10,327 bases of DNA from Desulfocapsa sulfexigens (GCA_015661935.1 DQVD01000135.1:1-10327), one strand, 5' to 3'. Counted from the first letter of the stretch, positions 1 through 6,546 are shown. Numbers and translations are program-made. The notes: generated by a model not told the origin, from the letters alone.

Positions 1-59
1 AATTCTCCAGTAAGACCAAGAATCGAATCAGGAGGGGCAGGCTGAATTGATTTCCACAT
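1..59 (-). CDS. Aspartate/aromatic aminotransferase, 5' end only (partial)
   Basis: Reading the minus strand from the ATG at 59-57 gives 19 codons and runs off the window. The predicted N-terminus, MWKSIQPAPPDSILGLTGE, aligns well with the start of AspC/TyrB-type class I aminotransferases, which begin with a short segment ending in A-P-x-D-x-I-L-G-L. These are cytoplasmic PLP enzymes that exchange amino groups between aspartate or aromatic amino acids and 2-oxoglutarate. A Shine-Dalgarno AAGGA (complement of 68-72) lies 8 nt before the ATG, which supports the start. It is transcribed in the same direction as the LysR gene but is separated from it by a terminator, so it probably has its own promoter in 73-277. 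Only about 5% of the protein is visible, so substrate preference cannot be judged. The match to the conserved ILGL start and the RBS make the call fairly good. Confidence 0.72.
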   Translation of the reverse strand, partial: MWKSIQPAPPDSILGLTGE

Positions 60-277
60 GACATTCTTCCTTGTGTATATAATAAATAGAAAATAAAGAT
101 TGGTAATTCCAAATATAACTGATCAACAGTTACCAACCCGGCAAACCTGGATAAATACCTTGACCAAATCATTTTGATACACAAACGAAAAAAGGATTTG
201 TAAAGTATCTAAATTCCTTGTTAACGCGTCCTATATATTGTGCAAGCTTTTTTTGTGCAACTAGACATCCTGACCAT
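60..277. other. Non-coding, AT-rich leader of the aminotransferase
   Basis: There is no ORF of note on either strand. It should contain the promoter of the minus-strand aminotransferase, but I could not pick a convincing -35/-10 pair in the AT-rich stretch 73-125. An 8-bp direct repeat TTGTGCAA occurs at 238-245 and 253-260, separated by 7 bp that include a T run. The core of the aminotransferase leader also has a small dyad, TTGG-N5-CCAA. Neither can be assigned a function. Confidence 0.5.
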
Positions 278-310
278 AAAAAACCCAATTATGAACAATT
301 CATAATCGGG
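278..310 (-). terminator. Rho-independent terminator of the LysR gene
   Basis: The arms CCCAATTATGAA (284-295) and TTCATAATCGGG (299-310) form a 12-bp stem with one mismatch (A287 with C307) around a 3-nt loop. On the minus strand the stem is followed at once by six T (complement of 278-283). It sits 37 bp past the LysR stop codon and before the aminotransferase start, so it ends the LysR transcript and insulates the next gene. The stem is AT-rich in its upper part, with only three GC pairs at the base. Confidence 0.8.
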
Positions 311-346
311 CAAATATCACCTGCACACAATGATTGAAAACTCAGA

Positions 347-1318
347 TCATTTCTTCTGTACAGAATTTTTTGCAAGAAGAGACTGAAGTTTCCATGGTGA
401 AGAAAGACAGGCGCGTGATTTAGAACATGTAGACATAATGTCACAAAAAGCCAGAAATTCTGCTAAAATATCATTCATTTTCAGATTCTTTCGTGAGATA
501 ACATGAAGCTTCCGTTTCATATCAACCCCTTCAAACTGCAGAGTTTTAAGCCAGCCATGCTCAACTTCACGACAAACCGTGAGAGAAGAAAGGCAGGCAA
601 GACCAACACCTGATTCCACAGCTTTTTTAATAGACTCAGGATGTCCCATCTCCATGATAACATTAATCTGATCAAGGTAGTCTTTCATTTTCTCTCTGAA
701 AATTGCCACAGTCCCGGAACCTTCTTCACGCATGATCCACCTGGTATTGGTAAAATCATGTTTAACATCAAAAATGTGTTTGTGAGACAGTGGGTCAGTA
801 GGGCCTGCAATAACAACCAGTTCATCTTCAAACCAGAGACGTTTAACAGTATCAGGATTATTCACATATCCTTCAACAAAGCCAACCTCAACCTTCCCGT
901 CAAGCACCAGACTTTCAGCATATCGGGTGTGATGCACCAGCATATTAATATAAACCTGTGGATACATGCGTTTAAATGCACCTATAAGATAAGGAAGGAT
1001 GTAATCTCCAATGGTGGTTGAAGCCACCACATTGATTCTCCCGCTTAAGGTGTCGTTCTTCTCCGACATGATATTTTCCACATTGCCAACCTGACACAAA
1101 ATTTCCTTGGACAGGGGCAGCAGATATCGACCACGTTCGTTAAGCAACAAACTTCGGCCATGTCTATCAAAAAGAGAGCCACCCAACTGATTTTCAAGCT
1201 CAGCTAAGGCCATGCTCACTGCAGATTGAGTCACAAAAAGCTTTTTGCTGGCTTTCGTCACCTGCGCAGTTTCGGCAACAGCAATAAATATTTCCAGTTG
1301 TCTCAATGTGATAGACAT
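347..1318 (-). CDS. LysR-family transcriptional regulator (CysL/YeiE-like)
   Basis: A 323-residue protein with a typical LysR N-terminal winged helix-turn-helix (about residues 3-62, including the T-Q-S-A-V-S-M recognition-helix region) and a type 2 periplasmic-binding-protein effector domain (about 93-297). The segment WIMREEGSGT (194-203) and the late V-x-x-G-V-G-L-A-C-L-S-S motif (234-245) resemble the CysL/YeiE/CbbR-like branch; CysL and YeiE are linked in other bacteria to sulfite-related control. The ATG is preceded by AAAGG (complement of 1328-1332) at 9 nt. The protein runs about 25 residues past the usual LysR end, giving a tail with Cys at 292, 298 and 304. It is transcribed divergently from the nuo operon, with a 275-bp shared region, so it probably controls nuo, itself, or both. 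The effector is unknown. Confidence 0.9.
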   Translation of the reverse strand: MSITLRQLEIFIAVAETAQVTKASKKLFVTQSAVSMALAELENQLGGSLFDRHGRSLLLNERGRYLLPLSKEILCQVGNVENIMSEKNDTLSGRINVVASTTIGDYILPYLIGAFKRMYPQVYINMLVHHTRYAESLVLDGKVEVGFVEGYVNNPDTVKRLWFEDELVVIAGPTDPLSHKHIFDVKHDFTNTRWIMREEGSGTVAIFREKMKDYLDQINVIMEMGHPESIKKAVESGVGLACLSSLTVCREVEHGWLKTLQFEGVDMKRKLHVISRKNLKMNDILAEFLAFCDIMSTCSKSRACLSSPWKLQSLLAKNSVQKK

Positions 1319-1383
1319 TCAAAAAGCCTTTGTTCAAATTTTTTGATGATATGTATCTTTTTTTTTTAGATTAGGGATTTTTC

Positions 1384-1411
1384 ACCATATCATTTATACA
1401 TTTTTTCTCAA
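1384..1411 (-). promoter_or_regulatory. Candidate promoter of the LysR gene
   Basis: On the minus strand TTGAGA (complement of 1406-1411) matches the -35 consensus at five of six positions. It is followed after 16 bp by TATGGT (complement of 1384-1389), four of six for -10. Transcription would begin near 1376 and give a leader of about 58 nt containing a run of ten A and the AAAGG ribosome binding site. The prediction is by eye in AT-rich DNA, so it is weak. Confidence 0.3.
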
Positions 1412-1462
1412 CACTTTTCCCATGAATCCAGGAATTTTAATAAAAATATCATATACTATTAA

Positions 1463-1501
1463 ATGAACATTCACTCAACTCAAAAATGAATAGCTATTCA
1501 C
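1463..1501. promoter_or_regulatory. Pair of TGAA/TTCA dyads, putative regulator binding sites
   Basis: Two dyads share the same half-sites: ATGAA-CA-TTCAC at 1463-1474 and ATGAA-TAGCTA-TTCAC at 1486-1501. The inner part of the second, 1487-1500, is a perfect 14-bp palindrome. Their centres are 25 bp apart. The second dyad ends 8 bp before a TTGACA hexamer at 1509-1514. Their position between the LysR gene and nuoA suits a LysR-type activator contacting recognition and activation sites. Which protein binds is an inference. Confidence 0.5.
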
Positions 1502-1508
1502 TTTGAAG

Positions 1509-1537
1509 TTGACAGGAAGTCCCTATTTTATTAGTTA
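1509..1537 (+). promoter_or_regulatory. Candidate nuo operon promoter
   Basis: A perfect -35 hexamer TTGACA lies at 1509-1514. At 17 bp spacing the -10 would be TAGTTA (1532-1537), a poor match. A weak -10 would fit a promoter that needs an activator, such as the divergent LysR protein, but the true start could be elsewhere, for example near the TATGTATATC stretch at 1541-1550. This would leave a leader of about 50 nt before nuoA. Confidence 0.3.
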
Positions 1538-1575
1538 GCGTATGTATATCTATCAGAAAGTCTTCCGACAAACTC

Positions 1576-1589
1576 AACCTCAAGAGGTT
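1576..1589 (+). promoter_or_regulatory. nuoA ribosome binding site inside a small inverted repeat
   Basis: AAGAGG (1582-1587) is the Shine-Dalgarno of nuoA, 6 nt before its ATG. It lies inside AACCT-CAAG-AGGTT (1576-1589), a 5-bp stem with a 4-nt loop that would pair most of the site. The stem is short, so any effect on translation is likely modest. Confidence 0.4.
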
Positions 1590-1593
1590 TTAG

Positions 1594-2028
1594 ATGGAAC
1601 TTCAATTTTCTGATTTTCTCTACCGTGACAATATATTATGGATCACTGCCTTCACCCTTGGTGGATTGGCCTTTGCCATAGGTCCCATTATTATTGTTTA
1701 CCTGCTGATGCCACGTGGCACCAGACAGTTCAACCGAAAAAACAGTCAAGCTATTGAATGTGGAATGGAGCCAATTGGTGATTCCTGGATTCGCTACAAT
1801 TCTGTTTTTTTCCTCTACGCATTAATATTCCTCGCATTTGACGTTGATGTCCTCTTTCTCTTTCCTGTGGCTCTGGCTTACAACAGTCAGGAACTGCTGG
1901 ATATGGGAATTGTTTACCGGGATTTCGTTGAAGTAATTATTTTTGTAGGAATCTTATCACTCGCAGTCGTCTACGCATGGATCAAGGGAGTCTTCAAGTG
2001 GGAACGCAGAACGTACTTTCGCCGTTAG
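1594..2028 (+). CDS. nuoA: NADH-quinone oxidoreductase subunit A (NuoA)
   Basis: A 144-residue membrane subunit, equivalent to mitochondrial ND3, that sits at the junction of the peripheral and membrane arms near the quinone channel. Three hydrophobic segments are visible (about 16-39, 70-94 and 111-131). The long loop after TM1 carries the family signature E-C-G-M-E-P at 56-61 (Cys57), whose equivalent Cys in ND3 reports the active/deactive transition. TM2 has [10 protein letters not shown] (82-91), where the usual FDxE acidic pair is Asp83/Asp85; the Glu to Asp change is conservative. The ATG has AAGAGG at 6 nt. It is the first gene of the operon, and its 3' end contains the likely nuoB start. 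Length and signatures fit the family. Confidence 0.97.
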   Translation: MELQFSDFLYRDNILWITAFTLGGLAFAIGPIIIVYLLMPRGTRQFNRKNSQAIECGMEPIGDSWIRYNSVFFLYALIFLAFDVDVLFLFPVALAYNSQELLDMGIVYRDFVEVIIFVGILSLAVVYAWIKGVFKWERRTYFRR

Positions 2029-2519
2029 AACCAATACCCTCGTCAGTCGTTCAGTTTGCCGCTGCTGACAAACTTATTAACCTTGGACGGGTAAACTCGT
2101 TCTGGCCCCTCACGTTTGGTATTGCCTGTTGCGCCATTGAAATGATGGCCACCGGTTGTGCCAGATTTGATATGTCACGTTTTGGAGCTGAGGTTTTCCG
2201 CCCGTCTCCAAGACAAGCCGATGTCATGATTGTTGCAGGCACAGTTACTAAAAAAATGATGCCTGGTATTAAAGTTCTTTATGACCAGATGCCAGAGCCG
2301 AAATGGGTCATTGCACTTGGGAATTGTGCAATTTCGGGTGGACCTTTCGCCTTTGACGGCCAATACTCAATTGTGCTTGGAGCCGACAAATTTCTTCCCG
2401 TTGATATTTACATTCCCGGTTGTCCGCCACGACCTGAAGCATTGCTTGAGGGAATCCTCAAACTTGAAAACAAGGTCTCTGGCTGGAACCGCTGGAAAGA
2501 TCCTGAAGCAAACGGTTGA
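1998..2519 (+). CDS. nuoB: NADH-quinone oxidoreductase subunit B (NuoB), carries cluster N2
   Basis: This peripheral-arm subunit holds the terminal [4Fe-4S] cluster N2, which passes electrons to quinone. All four ligands are visible: the tandem pair Cys44-Cys45 in [10 protein letters not shown], Cys110 in LGNCAISGG and Cys142 in IPGCPPRP. I chose the GTG at 1998 because AAGGGAG (1984-1990) sits exactly 7 nt before it, giving a 173-residue protein and a 31-bp overlap with nuoA. The upstream in-frame ATG at 1977 would add only MDQGSLQ and has no comparable Shine-Dalgarno. The overlap suggests translational coupling with nuoA. It is a standard single NuoB with no fusion to NuoC or NuoD. Confidence 0.96.
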   Translation: MGTQNVLSPLEPIPSSVVQFAAADKLINLGRVNSFWPLTFGIACCAIEMMATGCARFDMSRFGAEVFRPSPRQADVMIVAGTVTKKMMPGIKVLYDQMPEPKWVIALGNCAISGGPFAFDGQYSIVLGADKFLPVDIYIPGCPPRPEALLEGILKLENKVSGWNRWKDPEANG

Positions 2520-2533
2520 AGAGGAATATGACA

Positions 2534-3067
2534 ATGACAAACGATAATGTAAAACAGGCACTTCGAGATCTCTTCCCCGATCCGGAACCGGTTGTTGAAG
2601 CAGCAACGGATGCCGAAGCAGAAGGCGACAAAAAGAAACCTGCCGGGAAAAAAGAAGAACCGCGGATAAACGGACTAATTGAACGTGATCATGCTGTGCA
2701 CGGATATGATATTGATGTGCAGCTTGATCCCGGAGAACTTCTTGCTGCTGTGATGATTATTAATAAAGCGGGTTTTTTTATTGAAAGTATCACTGGAGTT
2801 GACTGGATCAAAGAAGAACAGCTTGAGGTTGTTTATGATTTTTCCAGGTACGACTTTGATACCTGCCGCATTGTAATTCGTACCCGTACCCCACGTTCCG
2901 AGCCAAAAGTCCCCACTATTTCCAAAATTTACCCCGGTGCCAACTGGCATGAACGTGAAACCCACGACTTTTTCGGTATTAAGTTTGATGGGCACCCACA
3001 TCTCATTCCTCTGCTCCTTCCCGAAGATGCAGACTTCCATCCCCTCTTAAAGGATTTCAAGCCATGA
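2534..3067 (+). CDS. nuoC: NADH-quinone oxidoreductase subunit C (NuoC, 30-kDa type)
   Basis: A 177-residue structural subunit of the peripheral arm that packs on NuoD. The 30-kDa signature is intact: H-E-R-E-T-H-D-F-F-G-I at 139-149 followed by the G-H-P-x-L motif. Residues 1-47 precede the conserved fold and include a charged, low-complexity stretch (about 21-44: Ala/Glu/Asp followed by Lys-rich), probably a disordered tail or linker. Three in-frame starts exist: TTG 2516, ATG 2528 and ATG 2534. The GAGG at 2521-2524 is 9 nt from 2534 but only 3 nt from 2528, so 2534 is preferred, and 2528 remains possible. The gene follows nuoB by 14 bp and overlaps nuoD by ATGA. NuoC and NuoD are separate, unlike the NuoCD fusion of enterobacteria. 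Confidence 0.94.
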   Translation: MTNDNVKQALRDLFPDPEPVVEAATDAEAEGDKKKPAGKKEEPRINGLIERDHAVHGYDIDVQLDPGELLAAVMIINKAGFFIESITGVDWIKEEQLEVVYDFSRYDFDTCRIVIRTRTPRSEPKVPTISKIYPGANWHERETHDFFGIKFDGHPHLIPLLLPEDADFHPLLKDFKP

Positions 3068-4182
3068 GTGGACCAATTCATATCCGACCGGACGAAACTT
3101 TTACCCTGAACGTTGGGCCGCAGCATCCTGCTACACATGGAGTTCTTCGGGTAAAAATGGAAATGGATGGTGAATATATTGTTAAAGCTGAAACAGTGCT
3201 TGGCTATATTCATCGTATGCATGAGCTAATGGGTGAAAACAGAACATACCCTCAGGTTCTCCCGAATCTCAGCCGGCTTGATTACCTTGGTGCCTTAGGC
3301 TACACCCATGGTCATGTTCTCGTTATAGAAAGAGCTGCCGGAATTGAAGTTCCGGAACGTGCAGAGTACATCAGGGCAATCACGGTGGAACTCAACAGAA
3401 TCGCCTCCCACCTCTTCTGGTTTGGTGCCTTTGTTATGGATCTGGGAGGCTTTACACCTCTTATGTATGCCATTCAGGATCGTGAGCATATTCTTGATTT
3501 GCTTGAAGCAGTCACCGGATCGCGCCTCACCTATTGCTATTATCGCTTTGGCGGACTGTACAATGATGTTGACGATGACTTTATAGCTGCAACAAAGGCT
3601 GTCATTCCAATGCTTCGTAAATCTCTTAAAAAATACGACGCACTGGTCACCGGTAACATCATCTTTATGAAACGGCTGGAAGGTATAGGCCCTATTTCTG
3701 CTGAAATGTGCCGCAAATATGGCGCGACAGGTCCCGTAGCCCGTGGTGCTGGAATTGACTTTGACGTCCGTAAAAATGAACCCTACTCTGTCTATCCTGA
3801 GTTTGATTTTGACGTGCCTGTCTATCATGAATGTGACTCTTTAGCACGATACAAGGTACGCATGGATGAGATGGAGCAATCTCTTCGTATCATTGAGCAG
3901 GGTATAGAGAAATTACCAGACGGCCCGATCATGCCCAAGAAAAAGCCAAAGCTAATCAAGCCTCCAAAGGGCGATTACTACCAGGCTGTGGAAACAGCAC
4001 GAGGCAGTTTTGGTATCAGAATTGTGAGCGACGGCACCAAAAATGCGTATCGCTTCAAACTTCGCTCTCCAACATATTCCAACATGTCACTCTTTGATGA
4101 GGCGTGTGAGGGCATGATGATTATGGATGCACTCGCCATGATGGGAAGCTTGGACTTAGTAATACCTGAGATTGACAGATAA
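3064..4182 (+). CDS. nuoD: NADH-quinone oxidoreductase subunit D (NuoD, 49-kDa type)
   Basis: A 372-residue subunit related to the large subunit of NiFe hydrogenases but without the metal-binding cysteines; with NuoB it forms the quinone-reduction site. The signature NVGPQHPATHGVLR spans 16-29, with His21 and His25 in the loop that contacts quinone. RLDY at 71-74 supplies the quinone-binding Tyr74, and MDLGGFTP (125-132) holds the conserved Asp126. These assignments rest on hand comparison with Thermus and bovine subunits. The start overlaps the nuoC stop as ATGA (3064-3067). Length is slightly below the usual 390-420. The next gene is nuoH, only 12 bp away: nuoE, nuoF and nuoG, which normally follow nuoD, are absent. 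Confidence 0.97.
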   Translation: MSGPIHIRPDETFTLNVGPQHPATHGVLRVKMEMDGEYIVKAETVLGYIHRMHELMGENRTYPQVLPNLSRLDYLGALGYTHGHVLVIERAAGIEVPERAEYIRAITVELNRIASHLFWFGAFVMDLGGFTPLMYAIQDREHILDLLEAVTGSRLTYCYYRFGGLYNDVDDDFIAATKAVIPMLRKSLKKYDALVTGNIIFMKRLEGIGPISAEMCRKYGATGPVARGAGIDFDVRKNEPYSVYPEFDFDVPVYHECDSLARYKVRMDEMEQSLRIIEQGIEKLPDGPIMPKKKPKLIKPPKGDYYQAVETARGSFGIRIVSDGTKNAYRFKLRSPTYSNMSLFDEACEGMMIMDALAMMGSLDLVIPEIDR

Positions 4183-4194
4183 GGGAGAAGTCGA

Positions 4195-5181
4195 ATGAGT
4201 TTAACAATACTAAATGCGGTTATTGCAGTGGTTGCCGCCATTGCTTTTGCTGCGATAAATGCTGCGTATCTTGTCTGGGCAGAGCGTCGGGGCGCAGGAC
4301 GAATCCAACGTCGTCCCGGACCGAATGTCAATGGGCCATTTGGTCTCCTGCAGCCGCCTTGTGACGGCATCAAACTGATGGCCAAACAGCTGATGATTCC
4401 AGGTGGAGCTGACAAGGCCCTGTTCATGGTAGCACCTGTTCTTGCCATGGCTCCAGCCATTATGAGTTTCGTCACCATCCCTTTCAGTGACACCATTGTT
4501 GCTCACTCCATGAATATCGGGGTGCTGATGATCTTTGCTTTTGCCTCCATGGGCGCTATGGCCATTCTGCTTGCAGGCTGGGGATCACGTAGCAAATATG
4601 CTGTTATGGCCTCTGTTCGTGCCGTCTCCCAAAACATTTCCTACGAGATCCCCATGCTCATCACCGTCATCACCATCGTCATGATGACAGGTACCATGAA
4701 TCTAGCGGAAATGGTTGCATCACAAACCGGTGGAATATGGCACTGGAATATTGTCCCATCTCTCAGCAGTCCTTTAATGCCAGTTTCCTTTCTTCTTTTC
4801 TTTATCTGTGCTCTGGCCGAGACCAACCGTGCTCCATTTGACCTTGGAGAAGCTGAAAGTGAACTTGTTGCAGGATTTCATACAGAATACGGAAGTATGG
4901 GATTTGGACTCTTCTTTATGGGTGAGTATGCAAACATTGTTATTGGTGCCAGCCTGATCACTATCCTGTTCTTAGGTGGATGGGGTTGCCCCTTAGGACT
5001 CTATCCCGGTGTCTGGTGGTTCCTGTTAAAAATATATCTTCTCATTTTCTCCTTTATCTGGATCCGATGGACATTCCCGCGGACAACAATATACGGACTG
5101 CTCAATCTGAGCTGGAAGATATTGATTCCAATCTCACTGTTTAACCTGCTGCTCACAGCCGGATTACTGAAGGTATTTTAA
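4195..5181 (+). CDS. nuoH: NADH-quinone oxidoreductase subunit H (NuoH)
   Basis: A 328-residue membrane subunit (ND1 equivalent) that lines the quinone chamber and links redox chemistry to the pump. It has about eight hydrophobic segments. Signature 1 is present as AERRGAGRIQRRPGPN (29-44) followed by G-L-L-Q-P (50-54). Signature 2 is ETNRAPFDLGEAESELVAGF (209-228), followed by H-T-E-Y. The conserved SYE on the quinone-chamber side is at 149-151 (Glu151), and the C-terminal R-W-T-F-P-R (291-296) matches the family. A GGGAG site lies before the ATG. The N-terminal part is more basic and divergent (RRGAGRIQRR) than classical proteobacterial NuoH. The gene ends 1 bp before nuoI. Confidence 0.97.
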   Translation: MSLTILNAVIAVVAAIAFAAINAAYLVWAERRGAGRIQRRPGPNVNGPFGLLQPPCDGIKLMAKQLMIPGGADKALFMVAPVLAMAPAIMSFVTIPFSDTIVAHSMNIGVLMIFAFASMGAMAILLAGWGSRSKYAVMASVRAVSQNISYEIPMLITVITIVMMTGTMNLAEMVASQTGGIWHWNIVPSLSSPLMPVSFLLFFICALAETNRAPFDLGEAESELVAGFHTEYGSMGFGLFFMGEYANIVIGASLITILFLGGWGCPLGLYPGVWWFLLKIYLLIFSFIWIRWTFPRTTIYGLLNLSWKILIPISLFNLLLTAGLLKVF

Positions 5182-5182
5182 T

Positions 5183-5653
5183 ATGGGTGCCTATTTTAGC
5201 GAAATATTCTATGGACTGAAATCCCTGGCCATTGGCCTTGGTGTTACGTTCAAGGAATTCTTCAAACCTGTGGTTACTGTTCCCTACCCGTACAAAACCA
5301 TCAAGATGACCGAGCGGTATCGCGGTCATATTGAATTGATTGAGAACGAAGAAGGAGAACCAAAATGTGTATCCTGCGGAATGTGCCAGCGAGCCTGCCC
5401 CTCGGGATGTATCAGCCTTGCTTCCAAATCCGTTGAATATGAAGTGGAAGTAAAAGGTGAGATGAAAACCAAAAAGAAAAAGGTACTTACTAAGTACGAC
5501 CTCAACTTTACCACCTGTTCGCTTTGTGGACAATGTGTTGAAAGCTGCAACTTCGGAGCCGTCACTTTTTCTAAAGATTACAATCTTGCTTCAAGTCGTA
5601 AGGAAGATTTCCATTTCGACCTTCTTAAAAGATTGAAGGAGAGAAACTCATGA
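5183..5653 (+). CDS. nuoI: NADH-quinone oxidoreductase subunit I (NuoI), two [4Fe-4S] clusters
   Basis: A 156-residue peripheral-arm ferredoxin-like subunit carrying clusters N6a and N6b, which pass electrons toward NuoB. The first motif is Cys62, 65, 68 and 72 (CVSCGMCQRACPSGC); the second is Cys112, 115, 118 and 122 (CSLCGQCVESCNF). The residue after Cys122 is Asn instead of the common Pro. The linker between clusters is about ten residues longer than in E. coli NuoI and contains a lysine-rich run (KTKKKK, about 96-101). With NuoEFG absent, NuoI is the most exposed cluster-bearing subunit and the likely entry point for electrons, possibly from ferredoxin (inference). GAAGG (5169-5173) lies 9 nt before the ATG; the stop overlaps nuoJ as ATGA. 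Confidence 0.96.
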   Translation: MGAYFSEIFYGLKSLAIGLGVTFKEFFKPVVTVPYPYKTIKMTERYRGHIELIENEEGEPKCVSCGMCQRACPSGCISLASKSVEYEVEVKGEMKTKKKKVLTKYDLNFTTCSLCGQCVESCNFGAVTFSKDYNLASSRKEDFHFDLLKRLKERNS

Positions 5654-6216
5654 ACCCAACTGAATGGTCCTGGATGCCCGGTATATTTACTGCCGAAGGA
5701 TTTGCAGGTTATGCTGACGCGGCTGCCGGAATCGTCTTTCTTATCATGCTTGCAACCACTATTATTGGTGGAATAATCGCATGTAATTCAGAACGTCTTG
5801 TCCGTGCTGTAGCTGGTCTTGCCCTCTGTTTTGTTGGAGTTGCAGCCATCTACTACTTCTTAAACTCACCCTTTCTGGCCATGATGCAGATGCTCATCTA
5901 TATTGGAGCAGTATGTATCACCATAGCCTTTGCAATTATGCTGGCAACTCCCGAAGAGAGCAAAAAGCAAGGACCTGCCGGACCATTGACTGGACCTCTC
6001 GGACTGGTTACCGCTGGTCTTGTAACATTTGGTATGATTGGTCTTGCTGTGAATACTAAATTTGACATCATGCCCAAAGTCAATATGGGCAAAGTGAAAA
6101 TCATTGGTAGCCAACTGCTCACCACATATTCCATGGTCTTTGAACTCGTCTCCGTAGTCCTGCTCATTGCCATCATTGGATCGCTTGTCATCGCACGTCA
6201 CGGAAGGAGCAAATAA
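5650..6216 (+). CDS. nuoJ: NADH-quinone oxidoreductase subunit J (NuoJ)
   Basis: A 188-residue membrane subunit (ND6 equivalent) with five predicted helices (about 25-43, 50-70, 74-98, 115-135 and 160-183). The third helix holds the family motif Q-M-L-I-Y-I-G-A (80-87), with the conserved Tyr84 near the pi-bulge that takes part in coupling. The last helix has YSMVFELVSVVLLIAIIG (160-177), matching the usual F-E-x-x-S-V-L-L-x-x-A-x-I-G. About 20 residues precede the first helix. The start overlaps the nuoI stop, and the stop abuts the nuoK ATG directly, so the three genes are tightly coupled. Confidence 0.95.
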   Translation: MNPTEWSWMPGIFTAEGFAGYADAAAGIVFLIMLATTIIGGIIACNSERLVRAVAGLALCFVGVAAIYYFLNSPFLAMMQMLIYIGAVCITIAFAIMLATPEESKKQGPAGPLTGPLGLVTAGLVTFGMIGLAVNTKFDIMPKVNMGKVKIIGSQLLTTYSMVFELVSVVLLIAIIGSLVIARHGRSK

Positions 6217-6543
6217 ATGTCGATTCTTACCCTTCACAACAGCCTGAACACCTATCTTATCCTGGCAGCAATATTGTTTGGAATGGGAATTTATGGACTG
6301 ATTACACGCAGGACTCTTGTCGGAATGCTTATTGCTTCCGAACTGATACTGGTTGCATCATCCATAAACTTTATGGCCTTCAACAGATTTACAGCTCCTG
6401 ACCCCACAGTTGGACAGATCTTCACCCTGTTTATCATGGCCATTGCTGCCGCAGAAGCTGCCATTGGCCTCAGTATCACAATTGCAGTATATCGTAATTA
6501 CAAATCAGTCGACACCGAAGATGTAGTCGACCTTAAAGGTTAG
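6217..6543 (+). CDS. nuoK: NADH-quinone oxidoreductase subunit K (NuoK)
   Basis: A 108-residue membrane subunit (ND4L equivalent) with three helices. It contributes two membrane-buried glutamates to the proton path between NuoH/NuoJ and the antiporter subunits; both are visible, Glu42 in LIASELILV and Glu80 in AIAAAEAAIGL. The start immediately follows the nuoJ stop and has a strong GGAAGGAG site ending 8 nt upstream. Length is as usual for the family. Confidence 0.96.
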   Translation: MSILTLHNSLNTYLILAAILFGMGIYGLITRRTLVGMLIASELILVASSINFMAFNRFTAPDPTVGQIFTLFIMAIAAAEAAIGLSITIAVYRNYKSVDTEDVVDLKG

Positions 6544-6546
6544 GAA

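Noticed and set aside
238..260. TTGTGCAA direct repeats as a CRISPR or operator array
   Set aside because: There are only two 8-bp copies with a 7-bp T-rich spacer and no further units, so nothing can be assigned.
641..1021. Plus-strand ORF (126 codons) inside the LysR gene
   Set aside because: It is the complement of a clear LysR effector domain and has no family features.
2516..2533. TTG start for nuoC at 2516
   Set aside because: It precedes the GAGG ribosome binding site at 2521-2524, which instead serves the ATG at 2534 or 2528.
3295..3828. Long minus-strand ORF (177 codons) opposite nuoD
   Set aside because: It lies wholly within nuoD, whose family motifs are intact. The translation has no recognisable domain, and there is no sign of independent expression.
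3978..4496. Minus-strand ORF (172 codons) across the nuoD-nuoH junction
   Set aside because: It is antisense to two well-supported genes, with no domain and a shadow-like composition.
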